Assembly: GCF_013177695.1 (NCBI RefSeq)
Contig: NZ_WOEY01000092.1
Span: 1 to 56,982 of the forward strand
DNA length: 56,982 nt
Reading direction: 5' to 3'
Origin: Paraburkholderia solitsugae
GTDB taxonomy: Bacteria; Pseudomonadota; Gammaproteobacteria; Burkholderiales; Burkholderiaceae
In this document: positions 1 to 9,024 of the stretch, one piece after another
How positions within the stretch are numbered: the stretch's first letter is position 1
Layout of the letters: every line of letters starts with the position of its first letter
Made by a program: the position numbers and the translations under genes
The notes under the pieces: model-generated
Databases searched by the model: none
The model's input: the letters and a program-made list of their open reading frames with translations, nothing else
Told to the model about the DNA's origin: nothing

Positions 1-17
1 GGGCTGCGCGGTGGGCG

Positions 18-851
18 TCAGGACGGTGCGAATGCGATCCCGATCCGTGCCGGGTCCTGACGGTAAAAGCGCGCCAGCAACCGGTATAGCTCGGGATACT
101 CCGCCTCGAAGGCCTGCGGCTGGACGAACAGTGCCTCGCTGCAAACGGCAAAAAATTCCGATGGATGGTCCGCCGCATACGGATCGATTAGCGAATCGCG
201 CTCGAAACGCGCCCAGCGCCTATCCGGCACCGCGTCCACTTTGGCGCAGAAGTGGTCGTAGGCATGGTCGAAAATGTCGGCCCATGCCTGTGAATCGAGC
301 GGCGCATGCCAGCGGCGCATGAGCAGCGGGTGGCCGTCTGCCTCACCGTTCAGCATGTCGATCTTGTGCGCGAACTCGTGAATCACGACGTTATAGGCGT
401 CCGTGCCGCCGGCCATCTGCGCGTCTTCCCACGACAACACCACCGGGCCGCCTTCCCACGCTTCGCCGCTCGCGTCCTGCTCGACCTCGTGCACCACGCC
501 GTCTTCATCCTCAACCGTCTTGCGGATCACGAACTCGCCCGGATAGATGATCACGCCGACCCAGCCGCGATACAGGTCGAGGCTCAGGTTCAGTACCGGC
601 AAACAGGCTTGCGCGGCGATCGCCACGGTCATGGCGTCGGTCAGCTCGAGTCCGTGCGCGGTCGAAAATTCCTTTTGCGCGATGAAGAGGCTGGTCAGTT
701 CGCGCAGACGCACGCGATCCGGCGCCTCGAGGTGAGCGAGAAAGGGTAGCTCATCGAGCGTGGCTTGCCACAGGGTGTCGTCGATCGCGTAGTCGCGTAG
801 CGCGCGGTCGCGGCGGCGCGTGCTGAACCAATGGGTGAGTTTCGAAAGCAT
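18..851 (-). CDS. mtfA: MtfA-type zinc-dependent peptidase (M90 family)
   Basis: This 277-residue protein matches the MtfA (DgsA anti-repressor) family in length and layout. The zinc-metallopeptidase motif HEFAHKID lies at about residues 158-165, and a downstream acidic stretch (DPYAADHPSEFFAV, about 222-235) supplies the expected third metal ligand. In enterobacteria MtfA binds the glucose-regulon repressor Mlc and has aminopeptidase activity; whether this copy regulates sugar uptake is not known from sequence. It is cytosolic, with no signal peptide. The gene sits 15 bp downstream of the MFS transporter on the same strand and may be the last gene of that operon. The stop codon is only 17 bases from the window edge but the reading frame is complete. 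Confidence 0.88.
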   Translation of the reverse strand: MLSKLTHWFSTRRRDRALRDYAIDDTLWQATLDELPFLAHLEAPDRVRLRELTSLFIAQKEFSTAHGLELTDAMTVAIAAQACLPVLNLSLDLYRGWVGVIIYPGEFVIRKTVEDEDGVVHEVEQDASGEAWEGGPVVLSWEDAQMAGGTDAYNVVIHEFAHKIDMLNGEADGHPLLMRRWHAPLDSQAWADIFDHAYDHFCAKVDAVPDRRWARFERDSLIDPYAADHPSEFFAVCSEALFVQPQAFEAEYPELYRLLARFYRQDPARIGIAFAPS

Positions 852-866
852 GGCGTGATGAAACCC

Positions 867-2423
867 TTAGTCGATCTGCTTTTGCCATGCGGCGAAAATG
901 CCGCCGCATAGTGCAACGCCGATCAGGAAGTAGAAGCCGTCCAGGGAGCTCAGGAAGCTTGCCTGCTGCGCGACCGTCCGGCTGATTTCCACTATTGCCA
1001 GCGAATGCGCCTCGGATGACGAGCGGCCGGCGGCGCTGAAGCTGCGGGTCAGCACAGCGAGCGAATGCTGGAACAACGGATTGTACGGATTCACGAACTC
1101 CGCGAGGCGAGCTTGATGCAGCGCCTGCCGATGCTGTTCGACGATGATGACCGAGGCCGTCGCGAACGAGATCGTCAGTTGCCGCACGATGTTTTTCAGC
1201 CGGTAACCATGCGTGAATTCTTCAATGGCGAAGATTCTAAACGTCAGATTGGCGACCGGCAGCACGATGAACAGCAACAGCAAGCCGCGCAGCAGCATCG
1301 GCACGACCAGCGCGGCTTCGCCCACGCCTGGCGACATGCGCGTCATCCATGCCGCGGCAAACGCGGCCACCGCGAAGCCCGGCACAATGATCCACTTCTT
1401 GCGTGGCAGGAGCTTCGCGTAACGCAGGTAGACGAACAGCGCGCTCGCCGAAATCAGTGACGTCACGCCGACCAGTCGCCCGGTATTCTCGACCGGATAG
1501 CCGAGGCCGCTCTCGAGAAAGCGCGACGTCAGATAGCTGAATACGGTCGAGATGTAGTAGTAGAACATGTACAGCACAAGCCCCACCTGGAATACCTTTT
1601 CGCGCAGCGCATGCAGGCGCACCAGCGGCGAGGGATGGTGCCATTGCTGGTACGCGAACCAGCCGAGCGCGACGATGCCCGCGACCGTCAGCAGAATCAG
1701 CCCCGGCGACGCGCTGAACAACTGGAACCGCACTTGCTGCATCACGATTTGCAGCGCGCCTTGCGCGAACGCGAAGATCAGATAGGGCCAGAAGTGCGCC
1801 GTGCCGCGTTCTTCCGGCAGGCGGTTGCCGGTGTCGGGAAGTGCGAGCAGGGCGAGAACGGCAAACAGCACACCGACCGGCGCCGTGCAGGCGAACAGCG
1901 CGCGCCAGTCGAAATGCGCGACCAGTTGACCGCCGATCAGCGGCGCAAGCGCACTGCTCAACACGATCATCACTAGAAAAGCACGGGTCGCCGCGGGCCG
2001 CTGCTGCGGTGTAAAGCTCATCTGGATCAGGATGCGGCAGGTGCCCATCATCGGGCCGATGAAGTAGCCCTGAAAGCCACGCACCAACGCGAGCTCGATC
2101 GACGACTCGCACAATGTGGCGGCGATCGCGCCCGCTGAATAGAGCAGCATGCAGCCGGCCACATAGCGCCGGTAACCGAAACGCTCGACCCACCATTGCT
2201 GCTGCAGGATGCCGAGCACGGCCGCCACCGCATAGGCGCTCGACGCCCAGACCAGTTCATCCGGCGACGCGTTGATGCCGCCGGCGATGTAGCTGGTGAA
2301 GAACGAAAAAATCGAGTTGTCGAAATAGTCGAGGCCGGTAACGACGGCCAGCACCCATGGGAAAAAATCGCCGCGCAATTTTGCGGCGCTAAACAACGGT
2401 ACGCGGGACGAGGTCGCGCTCAT
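867..2423 (-). CDS. MFS transporter, DHA2 (drug:H+ antiporter) type
   Basis: This is a 518-residue integral membrane protein with many hydrophobic segments, as expected for the 14-helix DHA2 family (EmrB/QacA/HsrA-like). The first helix has the family-type acidic start (LDYFDNSIFSFF, about residues 31-42), and an RGFQGYFIGP loop follows at about 115-124. The inner-membrane proton-coupled export role is inferred from the family; the substrate cannot be read from sequence. Its ATG overlaps the stop codon of the upstream MerR regulator (ATGA). That translational coupling suggests an inducible efflux unit of regulator plus pump. No HlyD/EmrA membrane-fusion partner is adjacent. Confidence 0.85.
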   Translation of the reverse strand: MSATSSRVPLFSAAKLRGDFFPWVLAVVTGLDYFDNSIFSFFTSYIAGGINASPDELVWASSAYAVAAVLGILQQQWWVERFGYRRYVAGCMLLYSAGAIAATLCESSIELALVRGFQGYFIGPMMGTCRILIQMSFTPQQRPAATRAFLVMIVLSSALAPLIGGQLVAHFDWRALFACTAPVGVLFAVLALLALPDTGNRLPEERGTAHFWPYLIFAFAQGALQIVMQQVRFQLFSASPGLILLTVAGIVALGWFAYQQWHHPSPLVRLHALREKVFQVGLVLYMFYYYISTVFSYLTSRFLESGLGYPVENTGRLVGVTSLISASALFVYLRYAKLLPRKKWIIVPGFAVAAFAAAWMTRMSPGVGEAALVVPMLLRGLLLLFIVLPVANLTFRIFAIEEFTHGYRLKNIVRQLTISFATASVIIVEQHRQALHQARLAEFVNPYNPLFQHSLAVLTRSFSAAGRSSSEAHSLAIVEISRTVAQQASFLSSLDGFYFLIGVALCGGIFAAWQKQID

Positions 2424-2941
2424 GTGGGCGCGACCGATTTCTTCGAGCGCTTCGCGAGTGATGTGTTCTCCGCTTTGGCGCGTGCGTTGCGCCGCTGCTC
2501 GAGCAGCGCGTCCGCATTTTCACCAGCGAGACGTCGTTCGAGATAGTCGAGGTCGGGACTCAGTTCGGCCCGCAATTTTTGCGCTTCCTTGAGTTCGCGT
2601 CGCATCGTTTCGATACGGACATCGAGCGCTTCGACCTGTTCATGGATGGCGTCGCGAATCTGCCGCAGCGATTCGGTGGAATAGCGATGGCCGCCTTCGA
2701 CCGGTTCGGGCGGGCGCTTGAGCATTTCGGTGATGCCGTGCAGCGAGAAGCCGAGCGAACGCAGGCGCAAAATACGGCCGAAGCGCTTCAGGTCTTCCTC
2801 GTCATAAAGACGATAGCGGCCTTCGCTGCGGGTAGGCGAGACGAGGCCGCGTTCCTCGTAGTACTTCAGCGTGCGCGGCGTGACCCCGAGGCGTTCGGCG
2901 GCATCACGTACGGTGAGCAGGGTAGGTGAGTCCTTCGACAT
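2420..2941 (-). CDS. MerR-family transcriptional regulator
   Basis: This is a MerR-type regulator of about 173 residues. The N-terminal winged helix starts with LLTVRDAAERLGVTPRTL, followed by the family signature KYYEERGLVSPTR and the RYRLYDEEDLKRFGRI wing segment. A long C-terminal coiled coil (DAIHEQVEALDVRIETMRREL) is the dimerisation helix. No cysteine pattern for metal sensing is visible, so a drug- or stress-type sensor is more likely than a metal sensor. I start at the ATG at 2941 because the fold begins just after it; an in-frame ATG at 2983 would add 14 residues, and neither start has a strong ribosome-binding site. The stop overlaps the MFS start codon, so this is probably the pump's own regulator. 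Confidence 0.85.
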   Translation of the reverse strand: MSKDSPTLLTVRDAAERLGVTPRTLKYYEERGLVSPTRSEGRYRLYDEEDLKRFGRILRLRSLGFSLHGITEMLKRPPEPVEGGHRYSTESLRQIRDAIHEQVEALDVRIETMRRELKEAQKLRAELSPDLDYLERRLAGENADALLEQRRNARAKAENTSLAKRSKKSVAPT

Positions 2942-3047
2942 AAGGTGGGGCAGGCATGACGGACTGGTTGCATTGTACTGCAACGTGTGCGTTCACGTAC
3001 ATGTTGTTGCGCCGGCACGCACTTTTTCAGGTGAAACCTTACGGACG

Positions 3048-3078
3048 AAAAAAAGCCGCTCGTTTCTGGCGAGCGGCT
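3048..3078 (-). terminator. Intrinsic terminator of rho
   Basis: A 9-bp perfect stem (AGCCGCTCG / CGAGCGGCT) with a 7-base loop is followed, reading the minus strand, by a run of seven T. It lies 44 bp after the rho stop codon. The stem is also preceded by a short T run in the plus direction but no plus-strand gene needs it. Confidence 0.85.
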
Positions 3079-3121
3079 TTCTTATGCGGTGCAGCCGGAG
3101 CTGCGGCTTAGGCGTGAGGTC

Positions 3122-4390
3122 TTAGCTGCCGCCGCCACGACGCATCATGTCGAAGAACTCGGAGTTGCTCTTCGTTTGGCGAATCTTGTCGAGCAGGAAT
3201 TCCATCGACTCGACTTCGTCCATGTCGTGAATGAACTTGCGCAGCACCCAGATCTTTTGCAGGACTTCGGGCTTGATCAGCAGTTCTTCACGGCGCGTGC
3301 CGGACTTGTTCAGGTTGATCGACGGATAGACGCGCTTTTCAGCAAGGCGGCGTTCCAGGTGCACTTCCATATTGCCGGTGCCCTTGAACTCTTCGTAGAT
3401 CACGTCGTCCATGCGGCTGCCGGTTTCGATCAGCGCCGTGCCGATGATGGTCAGCGAGCCGCCTTCTTCGATATTGCGCGCCGCGCCGAAGAAGCGCTTC
3501 GGACGTTGCAGCGCGTTCGCGTCGACACCACCTGTCAGCACCTTGCCCGAGGCCGGCACGACGGTGTTGTACGCACGGGCGAGACGCGTGATCGAGTCGA
3601 GCAGAATCACGACGTCGTTCTTCATTTCGACGAGGCGCTTGGCTTTTTCGATCACCATTTCGGCGACTTGCACGTGGCGCGCAGCCGGTTCGTCGAACGT
3701 GGAGGCGATCACTTCGCCCGCCACCGAACGCTGCATTTCGGTCACTTCTTCCGGGCGTTCGTCGATCAGCAGCACGAACAGCACGACATCCGGATGGTTT
3801 TGCTTGATGGCGTGCGCGATGTGCTGCAGCATCACGGTCTTGCCGGACTTCGGTGACGCAACCAGCAGGCCGCGCTGACCCTTGCCGATCGGCGCGATCA
3901 TGTCGATGATGCGGCCCGTGACGTTTTCTTCGCCACGCATTTCACGTTCGAGCAGCAGCACCTTGTTCGGGTGCAGCGGCGTCAGGTTTTCGAACATGAT
4001 CTTGTGCTTCGAGGCTTCCGGCGGCTGGCCGTTGACCTTGTCCACCTTCACCAGCGCGAAATAGCGTTCGCCGTCTTTCGGCGTGCGCACTTCGCCTTCG
4101 ATCGTGTCGCCCGTGTGCAGGTTGAAGCGGCGGATTTGCGACGGGCTGATGTAAATATCGTCCGTGCTGGCGAGATACGAGGTTTCCGGCGAACGCAGGA
4201 AGCCGAAGCCGTCCGGCAGCACTTCGAGCGTGCCGTCGCCGAAGATCGTGTCGCCCGTTTTGGCTCGTTTTTTTAGAATGGCAAACATCAATTCCTGCTT
4301 GCGCAGGCGGTTTGCACTTTCGATCTCGAGGCCATTGGCCATCTCGATCAATTCGGACACGTGCAGAGTCTTAAGCTCGGATAAATGCAT
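3122..4390 (-). CDS. rho: Transcription termination factor Rho
   Basis: This 422-residue protein has the usual Rho length and order. The N-terminal helix bundle MHLSELKTLHVSEL is followed by the cold-shock-like RNA-binding domain (GFGFLRSPE..YISPSQIRRF, about 60-95). The hexameric RecA-type ATPase follows, with Walker A ASPKSGKT near residue 180, Walker B VVILLDSITRLARAYN, and the Q- and R-loop region up to the C-terminal FFDMMRRG. It is an ATP-driven RNA translocase that ends untranslated transcripts. It lies downstream of trxA on the same strand, with a 237-bp gap that contains strong hairpins. That order is the conserved trxA-rho arrangement, where rho expression is often attenuated in its leader. 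Confidence 0.98.
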   Translation of the reverse strand: MHLSELKTLHVSELIEMANGLEIESANRLRKQELMFAILKKRAKTGDTIFGDGTLEVLPDGFGFLRSPETSYLASTDDIYISPSQIRRFNLHTGDTIEGEVRTPKDGERYFALVKVDKVNGQPPEASKHKIMFENLTPLHPNKVLLLEREMRGEENVTGRIIDMIAPIGKGQRGLLVASPKSGKTVMLQHIAHAIKQNHPDVVLFVLLIDERPEEVTEMQRSVAGEVIASTFDEPAARHVQVAEMVIEKAKRLVEMKNDVVILLDSITRLARAYNTVVPASGKVLTGGVDANALQRPKRFFGAARNIEEGGSLTIIGTALIETGSRMDDVIYEEFKGTGNMEVHLERRLAEKRVYPSINLNKSGTRREELLIKPEVLQKIWVLRKFIHDMDEVESMEFLLDKIRQTKSNSEFFDMMRRGGGS

Positions 4391-4547
4391 ACGGAGAACC
4401 CGCAGGAGAAGGTGCGACGAAATGAAATCTGGGAGGAGAGTGAGCGGAACCGCTCAAGGACTTACACGTCTTTTCGACGTTTTGCGGATTCTAGCATAGC
4501 ACACGCCAATTTCCGCCAGTGCGACGACATGGCATCTTTCTTATTGA

Positions 4548-4614
4548 GCGTGTTGCCTGCTGACAACACGCTTAAGACAGCGCGCCTGAAGGTCTCAAGA
4601 GACCTGGAGCGCGC
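4548..4614 (-). promoter_or_regulatory. Two hairpins in the trxA-rho intergenic leader
   Basis: Just after the trxA stop (minus strand) there is a long imperfect hairpin at 4580-4614, with outer arms GCGCGC/GCGCGC and inner arms AGGTCTC/GAGACCT around a 2-base loop. A second hairpin follows at 4548-4571 (GCGTGTTG/CAACACGC). Neither is followed by a good T tract. They may be a weak terminator or attenuator controlling read-through from trxA into rho; this role is inferred. Confidence 0.5.
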
Positions 4615-4627
4615 CGATACGACCGTT

Positions 4628-4954
4628 TTACAGGTTGCCGTCGAGGAACGCGGTGAGTTGCGACTTCGACAGTGCGCCGACCTTCTGCGCGGCGACAGCG
4701 CCGTTCTTGAAGAGGATCAGCGTGGGGATGCCGCGCACGCCGAACTTGACCGGCGTCGATTGGTGTTCGTCGACGTTGATCTTGGCGATTTGCAGGCGAT
4801 CGGCGTAATCCTTCGCGACTTCGTCGAGGATCGGCGCGATCATCTTGCACGGACCGCACCATTCAGCCCAGAAATCGAGCAGCACGGGTTTATCGGATTT
4901 CACGACGTCCTGTTCGAACGATGCGTCGCTAATATGCTTGATTGATTCGCTCAT
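4628..4954 (-). CDS. trxA: Thioredoxin 1
   Basis: This is a 108-residue thioredoxin, the usual length. The active site WCGPCK lies at about residues 32-37 within FWAEWCGPCKMIAPILDE, the cis-proline loop is GIPTLILFKNG, and the C-terminal helix is intact. It is a cytosolic protein-disulfide reductase recharged by thioredoxin reductase. I start at the ATG at 4954 (MSESIKHIS), because an upstream in-frame start at 5002 would add 16 residues not found in the family. The gene precedes rho on the same strand. Confidence 0.97.
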   Translation of the reverse strand: MSESIKHISDASFEQDVVKSDKPVLLDFWAEWCGPCKMIAPILDEVAKDYADRLQIAKINVDEHQSTPVKFGVRGIPTLILFKNGAVAAQKVGALSKSQLTAFLDGNL

Positions 4955-5395
4955 TGTATGAATACCTCTATCGGTTCGAGGCCCGCCTGAATTGCTCGCC
5001 ACGATACGTCAAAATCTAGGGAAACTTCCGTTCGCTTTGCCGCCATCGCAGTCTTGCCGGCGCATGCCTGAAAAAGTCGAAAGACCTTGTCCGGAATGTG
5101 CGGAAAGCTCGCGTTTGCGGGTCATCCGTACGGCAGTTTAGCTTAATTCGCTATGCGTTGCCGGTGGTGATAGTACTCATCAAGGGCAGGGGGCCAACGG
5201 CTGCCGGTGAAGTGTCTCTCCGTTTTGATAACCGCGACGCAGCTTATCTGGTGGCGGGCAGCGCAAACTCAAGTGCCCCGGACGCGTACTTGCGGGACAC
5301 TGCCTATATAGTGCGAAGCGCCTGATTCGGCGTGTCGATGTCAGTTTGGTCGTATTAACAGTCGCGCGACCGCCCAAGCGATGATAGAATGTTTC
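4955..5395. other. Intergenic region between trxA (minus) and the SRP RNA (plus)
   Basis: No convincing gene is seen in these 440 bases. The region must hold the divergent promoters of trxA-rho and of the SRP RNA. The clearest element is a TAGAAT -10 box at 5385-5390, six bases before the mature RNA end; no good -35 box stands at the expected distance. Confidence 0.6.
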
Positions 5396-5495
5396 GTGAC
5401 GGGCCTCCTCGCATGGAGGGATGGTCAACCTGGTCAGGTCGGGAACGAAGCAGCCACAGCCGTTTTCCACCAGTGCCGAGGGTCAGGCTCGTCAC
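5396..5495 (+). ncRNA. ffs: 4.5S RNA, signal recognition particle RNA (small type)
   Basis: The conserved SRP core is present: GGTCAGGTCGGGAACGAAGC followed by AGCC at about 5432-5455, the apical domain that binds Ffh. The ends pair (GTGACG at 5396-5401 with CGTCAC at 5490-5495), giving a single hairpin of about 100 nt as in bacterial small SRP RNA. A pyrimidine/T-rich tract (CCTTCCTTTTTCTTG) follows and probably terminates transcription, and a TAGAAT -10 box precedes it. The position just upstream of dnaX is typical of Burkholderiaceae. Ends are estimated from pairing. Confidence 0.93.
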
Positions 5496-5703
5496 CTTCC
5501 TTTTTCTTGTTTCTCTTCTGCCGTACTTCCCATCTCCTGTTTTACCCCAAGCGCTGTCACGCGGACACTGCGGTGGCATTTCTCGCGCGCTTCATCTATT
5601 TTTTTCTATCGGTCCGTTAGCCTGTTTCAATGAAGCGGCAACACGCGTTCGTGCGCCGTCTCGATTCGGTTTTGCGCGCCATCGTTACTGATACAATTTC
5701 CGG

Positions 5704-8367
5704 ATGACCTATCAAGTTCTCGCACGCAAATGGCGGCCGAAGGATTTCGCTTCGCTCGTCGGACAGGAGCACGTGGTGCGCGCGCTCACGCACGCGCTCG
5801 ATGGTGGCCGTCTGCATCATGCCTATCTGTTTACCGGCACCCGCGGCGTCGGCAAAACCACGCTGTCGCGCATCTTTGCCAAGGCACTGAATTGCGAAAC
5901 CGGCGTGACCTCCACGCCGTGCGGCGGGTGCCGCGCGTGCCGCGAGATCGATGAAGGCCGTTTTGTCGATTATGTCGAGATGGACGCGGCGAGTAATCGC
6001 GGTGTCGACGAAATGGCGGCGCTGCTGGAGCGCGCGGTTTACGCGCCGGTCGATGCGCGCTTCAAGGTCTACATGATCGACGAAGTGCACATGCTGACCA
6101 ATCACGCCTTCAACGCGATGTTGAAGACGCTGGAAGAGCCGCCTTCGCACGTCAAGTTCATTCTCGCCACCACCGATCCGCAGAAGATTCCGGTCACGGT
6201 GCTGTCGCGCTGTCTGCAGTTCAATCTGAAGCAGATGCCGGCCGGGCACATCGTGTCGCATCTCGAGCACATTCTCGGCGAAGAGAAGGTGCCGTTCGAT
6301 GCTCAGGCATTGCGCCTGCTCGCGCGCGCGGCCGACGGCTCGATGCGCGACGCGCTCTCGCTGACCGATCAGGCGATCGCCTATTCGGCCAATCAGGTGA
6401 ATGAAGAGGCAGTGCGCGGCATGCTCGGCGCGCTTGACCAAAGCTATCTGATTCGCCTGCTGGACGCGCTGGCCGATGGTGACGGCGGCGCCGTGCTGGC
6501 GGTCGCGGACGAGATGGCGTTGCGCAGCCTGTCGTTTTCGACGGCGTTGCAGGATCTGGCGAGCTTGTTGCACCGAATCGCGTGGGCGCAGTTCGCGCCG
6601 TCGTCGGTGTTGGACGAGTGGCCGGAAGCGGGTGATCTGCGCCGCTTTGCCGAAGCATTGAGCGCCGAGCAGGTGCAGTTGTTCTATCAGATTGCGACCA
6701 TCGGCCGAAGCGAGCTGGGTCTCGCGCCCGACGAATACGCCGGTTTCACGATGACGCTGTTGCGCATGCTGGCGTTCGAGCCGGCACCCACCGGCGGTGG
6801 TGGCGGCGCGGCTGCGGCGCGTGCGTCGGGACCAGCGGGGGCAGGCGGCGCTAAACGCGCGGGTTCCCCGGCCGTGACTGCGCAGCAGGCGGCGGCGCCG
6901 TCGCGTGCGGTTGAAGCAGCCGCTGCCGTGCCGGTCCGATCCGTCAATCCGGTGGTGGAAGCCCGGTCCACGACGCAGGATTCGCAGCACGTTGCGTCAG
7001 CGGGGTCTGCTGAAAATACTGACGCGCCGAAACCCACTATTGTTGAAGCGGCGATCGTTTCGAAAGCCGCATCTGCATCCGCCTCTGGCGCAGCGCCTGC
7101 GCACGCGGCGGCAGACGTCATTGCTGCGCCGGCTCTAGCGCCGTGGCAGGATGAAACGTCCGTTGAACCGGTTCTGAGCGATCCGGTGCCCGCACCTGCG
7201 GACATGAGCGCGACCCGAGTGGCCCCGATGTCTGAAGCGTCGCTCCCGGCGCCGGCGGCTGAAGCGACCGACTCGACAGAAGCAACGAAGGTAGCGACTG
7301 CGCGGGCTTTGGCGCCGTGGGACGACGCGCCCACCGCGTCAGCCCCAATCGAGGCACCCGCTGCGGCCGCTTCCCAGCAATCGGCTCCGGTGTCTTCTCT
7401 CACCGCCCCGGCCGCAGCCGCGTTCGCACAGGCAGAAGAGGCCGCGCCCGCAACGGCATCGCAAGAGCCGCCGCCCGCAGCCGACATTCCGCCGCGCCGC
7501 GCAGGCGGCGCGAGCGACGCACTCAATGTATTGCGCAGTGCCGGCCTGAAAGTCTCGTCGGACCGTGGCCGCGCCACGGCGGCAGCCGCCGCCAGGCCCG
7601 CTGCAGCCCCGGCTGCGCCGAAGCCTGCCGCACCACGCGTTGTCGTCAATGTGCCGGCGCCGGGCGCCCCGCGCCGGGCGCCGGAACAGGACGCCGCGCC
7701 GACAGCGCGTGCGCCGTCGCTGCAGGCCCAGGAGCAAAACGGCTCGTCAACCGCGCCATGGGACGACATGCCACCTGATGAATACATGCCGCTCACGGCA
7801 GCGGACGAAGGCTATTACGGCCTGCCGGACGACAACTACATGCCGGTGTTCGACAGTGGACCCGACGATGTCCGCGTCAACGCCGCGCCTGCGTCGACCC
7901 CCGCGCCGGTGGTTGACAAGCGGCCGTTGCCGCCCGCCGTGCCGCTCGATTCGCTGGGTTTCCAGGGCGACTGGCCCGCGCTCGCCGTCGACCTGCCGCT
8001 CAAGGGCATTTCGTATCAACTCGCGTTCAACAGCGAACTGATGGCACTCGAAGGCAGCACGCTGAAATTGAACGTGCCGGTGCCCCAGTACGCGGAAGCC
8101 TCGCAGGTCGCTAAACTGAAAGCCGCGCTCGCTGACAAGCTTGGCCAGAACGTCGACGTATTGGTCGAAGTCGGCCCGGCGCGCCGCACGGCAGCCGCGC
8201 ACGACGCCGCGATGCGCGCCCAGCGCCAGCAGGAAGCGGAGCGCGAAATCGGCGCCGATCCGTTTGTGCAGTCGCTGATCCGCGAGTTCGGTGCGAGCAT
8301 CGTGCCCGGTTCGATCCGCCCGATTACGCAGGACGCCGGCCCGAACGGCGCGCCGTCCGTCCACTGA
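5704..8367 (+). CDS. dnaX: DNA polymerase III tau/gamma subunit
   Basis: This 887-residue clamp-loader ATPase begins MTYQVLARKWRPKDFASLVGQ. It has the Walker A motif GTRGVGKTT (about 45-53), four zinc-binding cysteines (CETGVTSTPCGGCRAC, about 64-79), the DEVH box (about 126) and the sensor SRC motif. After about residue 360 comes a very long Ala/Pro-rich linker (about 360-740). A conserved C-terminal tau domain follows, beginning near LDSLGFQGDWPALAVDL, which binds the polymerase core. Tau organises the replisome and loads the beta clamp. I did not notice an A-AAA-AAG slippery heptamer in the linker, so a gamma form made by frameshifting as in E. coli is not evident. The gene is followed by ybaB and recR. 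Confidence 0.97.
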   Translation: MTYQVLARKWRPKDFASLVGQEHVVRALTHALDGGRLHHAYLFTGTRGVGKTTLSRIFAKALNCETGVTSTPCGGCRACREIDEGRFVDYVEMDAASNRGVDEMAALLERAVYAPVDARFKVYMIDEVHMLTNHAFNAMLKTLEEPPSHVKFILATTDPQKIPVTVLSRCLQFNLKQMPAGHIVSHLEHILGEEKVPFDAQALRLLARAADGSMRDALSLTDQAIAYSANQVNEEAVRGMLGALDQSYLIRLLDALADGDGGAVLAVADEMALRSLSFSTALQDLASLLHRIAWAQFAPSSVLDEWPEAGDLRRFAEALSAEQVQLFYQIATIGRSELGLAPDEYAGFTMTLLRMLAFEPAPTGGGGGAAAARASGPAGAGGAKRAGSPAVTAQQAAAPSRAVEAAAAVPVRSVNPVVEARSTTQDSQHVASAGSAENTDAPKPTIVEAAIVSKAASASASGAAPAHAAADVIAAPALAPWQDETSVEPVLSDPVPAPADMSATRVAPMSEASLPAPAAEATDSTEATKVATARALAPWDDAPTASAPIEAPAAAASQQSAPVSSLTAPAAAAFAQAEEAAPATASQEPPPAADIPPRRAGGASDALNVLRSAGLKVSSDRGRATAAAAARPAAAPAAPKPAAPRVVVNVPAPGAPRRAPEQDAAPTARAPSLQAQEQNGSSTAPWDDMPPDEYMPLTAADEGYYGLPDDNYMPVFDSGPDDVRVNAAPASTPAPVVDKRPLPPAVPLDSLGFQGDWPALAVDLPLKGISYQLAFNSELMALEGSTLKLNVPVPQYAEASQVAKLKAALADKLGQNVDVLVEVGPARRTAAAHDAAMRAQRQQEAEREIGADPFVQSLIREFGASIVPGSIRPITQDAGPNGAPSVH

Positions 8368-8430
8368 TTCGCCGCGCCTTGTGGCGCACCCGATTTTCCG
8401 GATTTCACGCTATCAAGAAGGAGCATGTCC

Positions 8431-8757
8431 ATGATGAAAGGCCAACTCGCCGGGCTGATGAAGCAGGCCCAGCAGATGCAGGAAAACATGAAGAAGATGC
8501 AGGAGCAGCTTGCATTGATCGAAGTCGAAGGGCAGTCGGGCGCCGGTCTCGTCAAGGTGACGATGACCTGCAAGAACGACGTGCGCCGCGTATCGATCGA
8601 CCCGAGCCTGCTCGCCGACGACAAGGACATGCTGGAAGACCTGGTCGCTGCTGCGTTCAACGACGCCGTGCGCAAGGCCGAAGCCACCGCTCAGGAAAAG
8701 ATGGGCGGTATGACCTCGGGTCTGCCGCTGCCGCCGGGCTTCAAGCTGCCGTTCTGA
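8431..8757 (+). CDS. Nucleoid-associated protein, YbaB/EbfC family
   Basis: This is a 108-residue protein with the family pattern MKGQLAGLMKQAQQMQENM, then a central beta sheet (VEGQSGAGLVKVTMTCKNDV) and the C-terminal GLPLPPGFKLPF. YbaB/EbfC proteins form dimers that bind DNA and coat the nucleoid. The start at 8431 is chosen because the AAGGAG box at 8418-8423 is 7 bases away. An ATG at 8425 is too close to that box, and 108 residues is the usual length. The gene sits between dnaX and recR, the widely conserved order. Confidence 0.95.
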   Translation: MMKGQLAGLMKQAQQMQENMKKMQEQLALIEVEGQSGAGLVKVTMTCKNDVRRVSIDPSLLADDKDMLEDLVAAAFNDAVRKAEATAQEKMGGMTSGLPLPPGFKLPF

Positions 8758-8936
8758 GTGACGTCGCTGCAAGAAGGGGCGCACGCCGCCGGCTGGACCG
8801 CGGCGTGAACTGAATACGCGAGCCGGGCTTGTTCAATCCCTTGCTCCGGCTCGTGCAAGTTCGCATCGGCGCAGGTCGCTTCGGTTCGTTTGTTGAGCGC
8901 CCTGGCCGATTCGTTATCGAGTTGATAGAAGTCACG

Positions 8937-8963
8937 GAAGCAACCGAAGCAACCGAAGCAACC
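8937..8963 (+). repeat. Three perfect tandem copies of a 9-mer upstream of recR
   Basis: GAAGCAACC is repeated three times without spacing in the 267-bp gap between ybaB and recR. The gap holds no convincing gene. The array ends about 60 bp before the recR start and could be a slippage-prone microsatellite; a regulatory role is not evident. Confidence 0.8.
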
Positions 8964-9024
8964 GCATCGCCACCCGCATTCCGGGCCATACCGGGCAACA
9001 CCCACTTCGACACCGCCGATCCGC

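Noticed and set aside
5098..5325. 75-codon frame upstream of the SRP RNA
   Set aside because: Lies in the trxA/ffs promoter region, has no ribosome-binding site and no protein-like motif.
5617..6990. 457-codon minus-strand frame over dnaX
   Set aside because: It is a GC-rich shadow; dnaX on the other strand has all family motifs.
6700..7700. Programmed frameshift site in dnaX for a gamma subunit
   Set aside because: No A-AAA-AAG heptamer was noticed in the linker; not excluded by a proper search.
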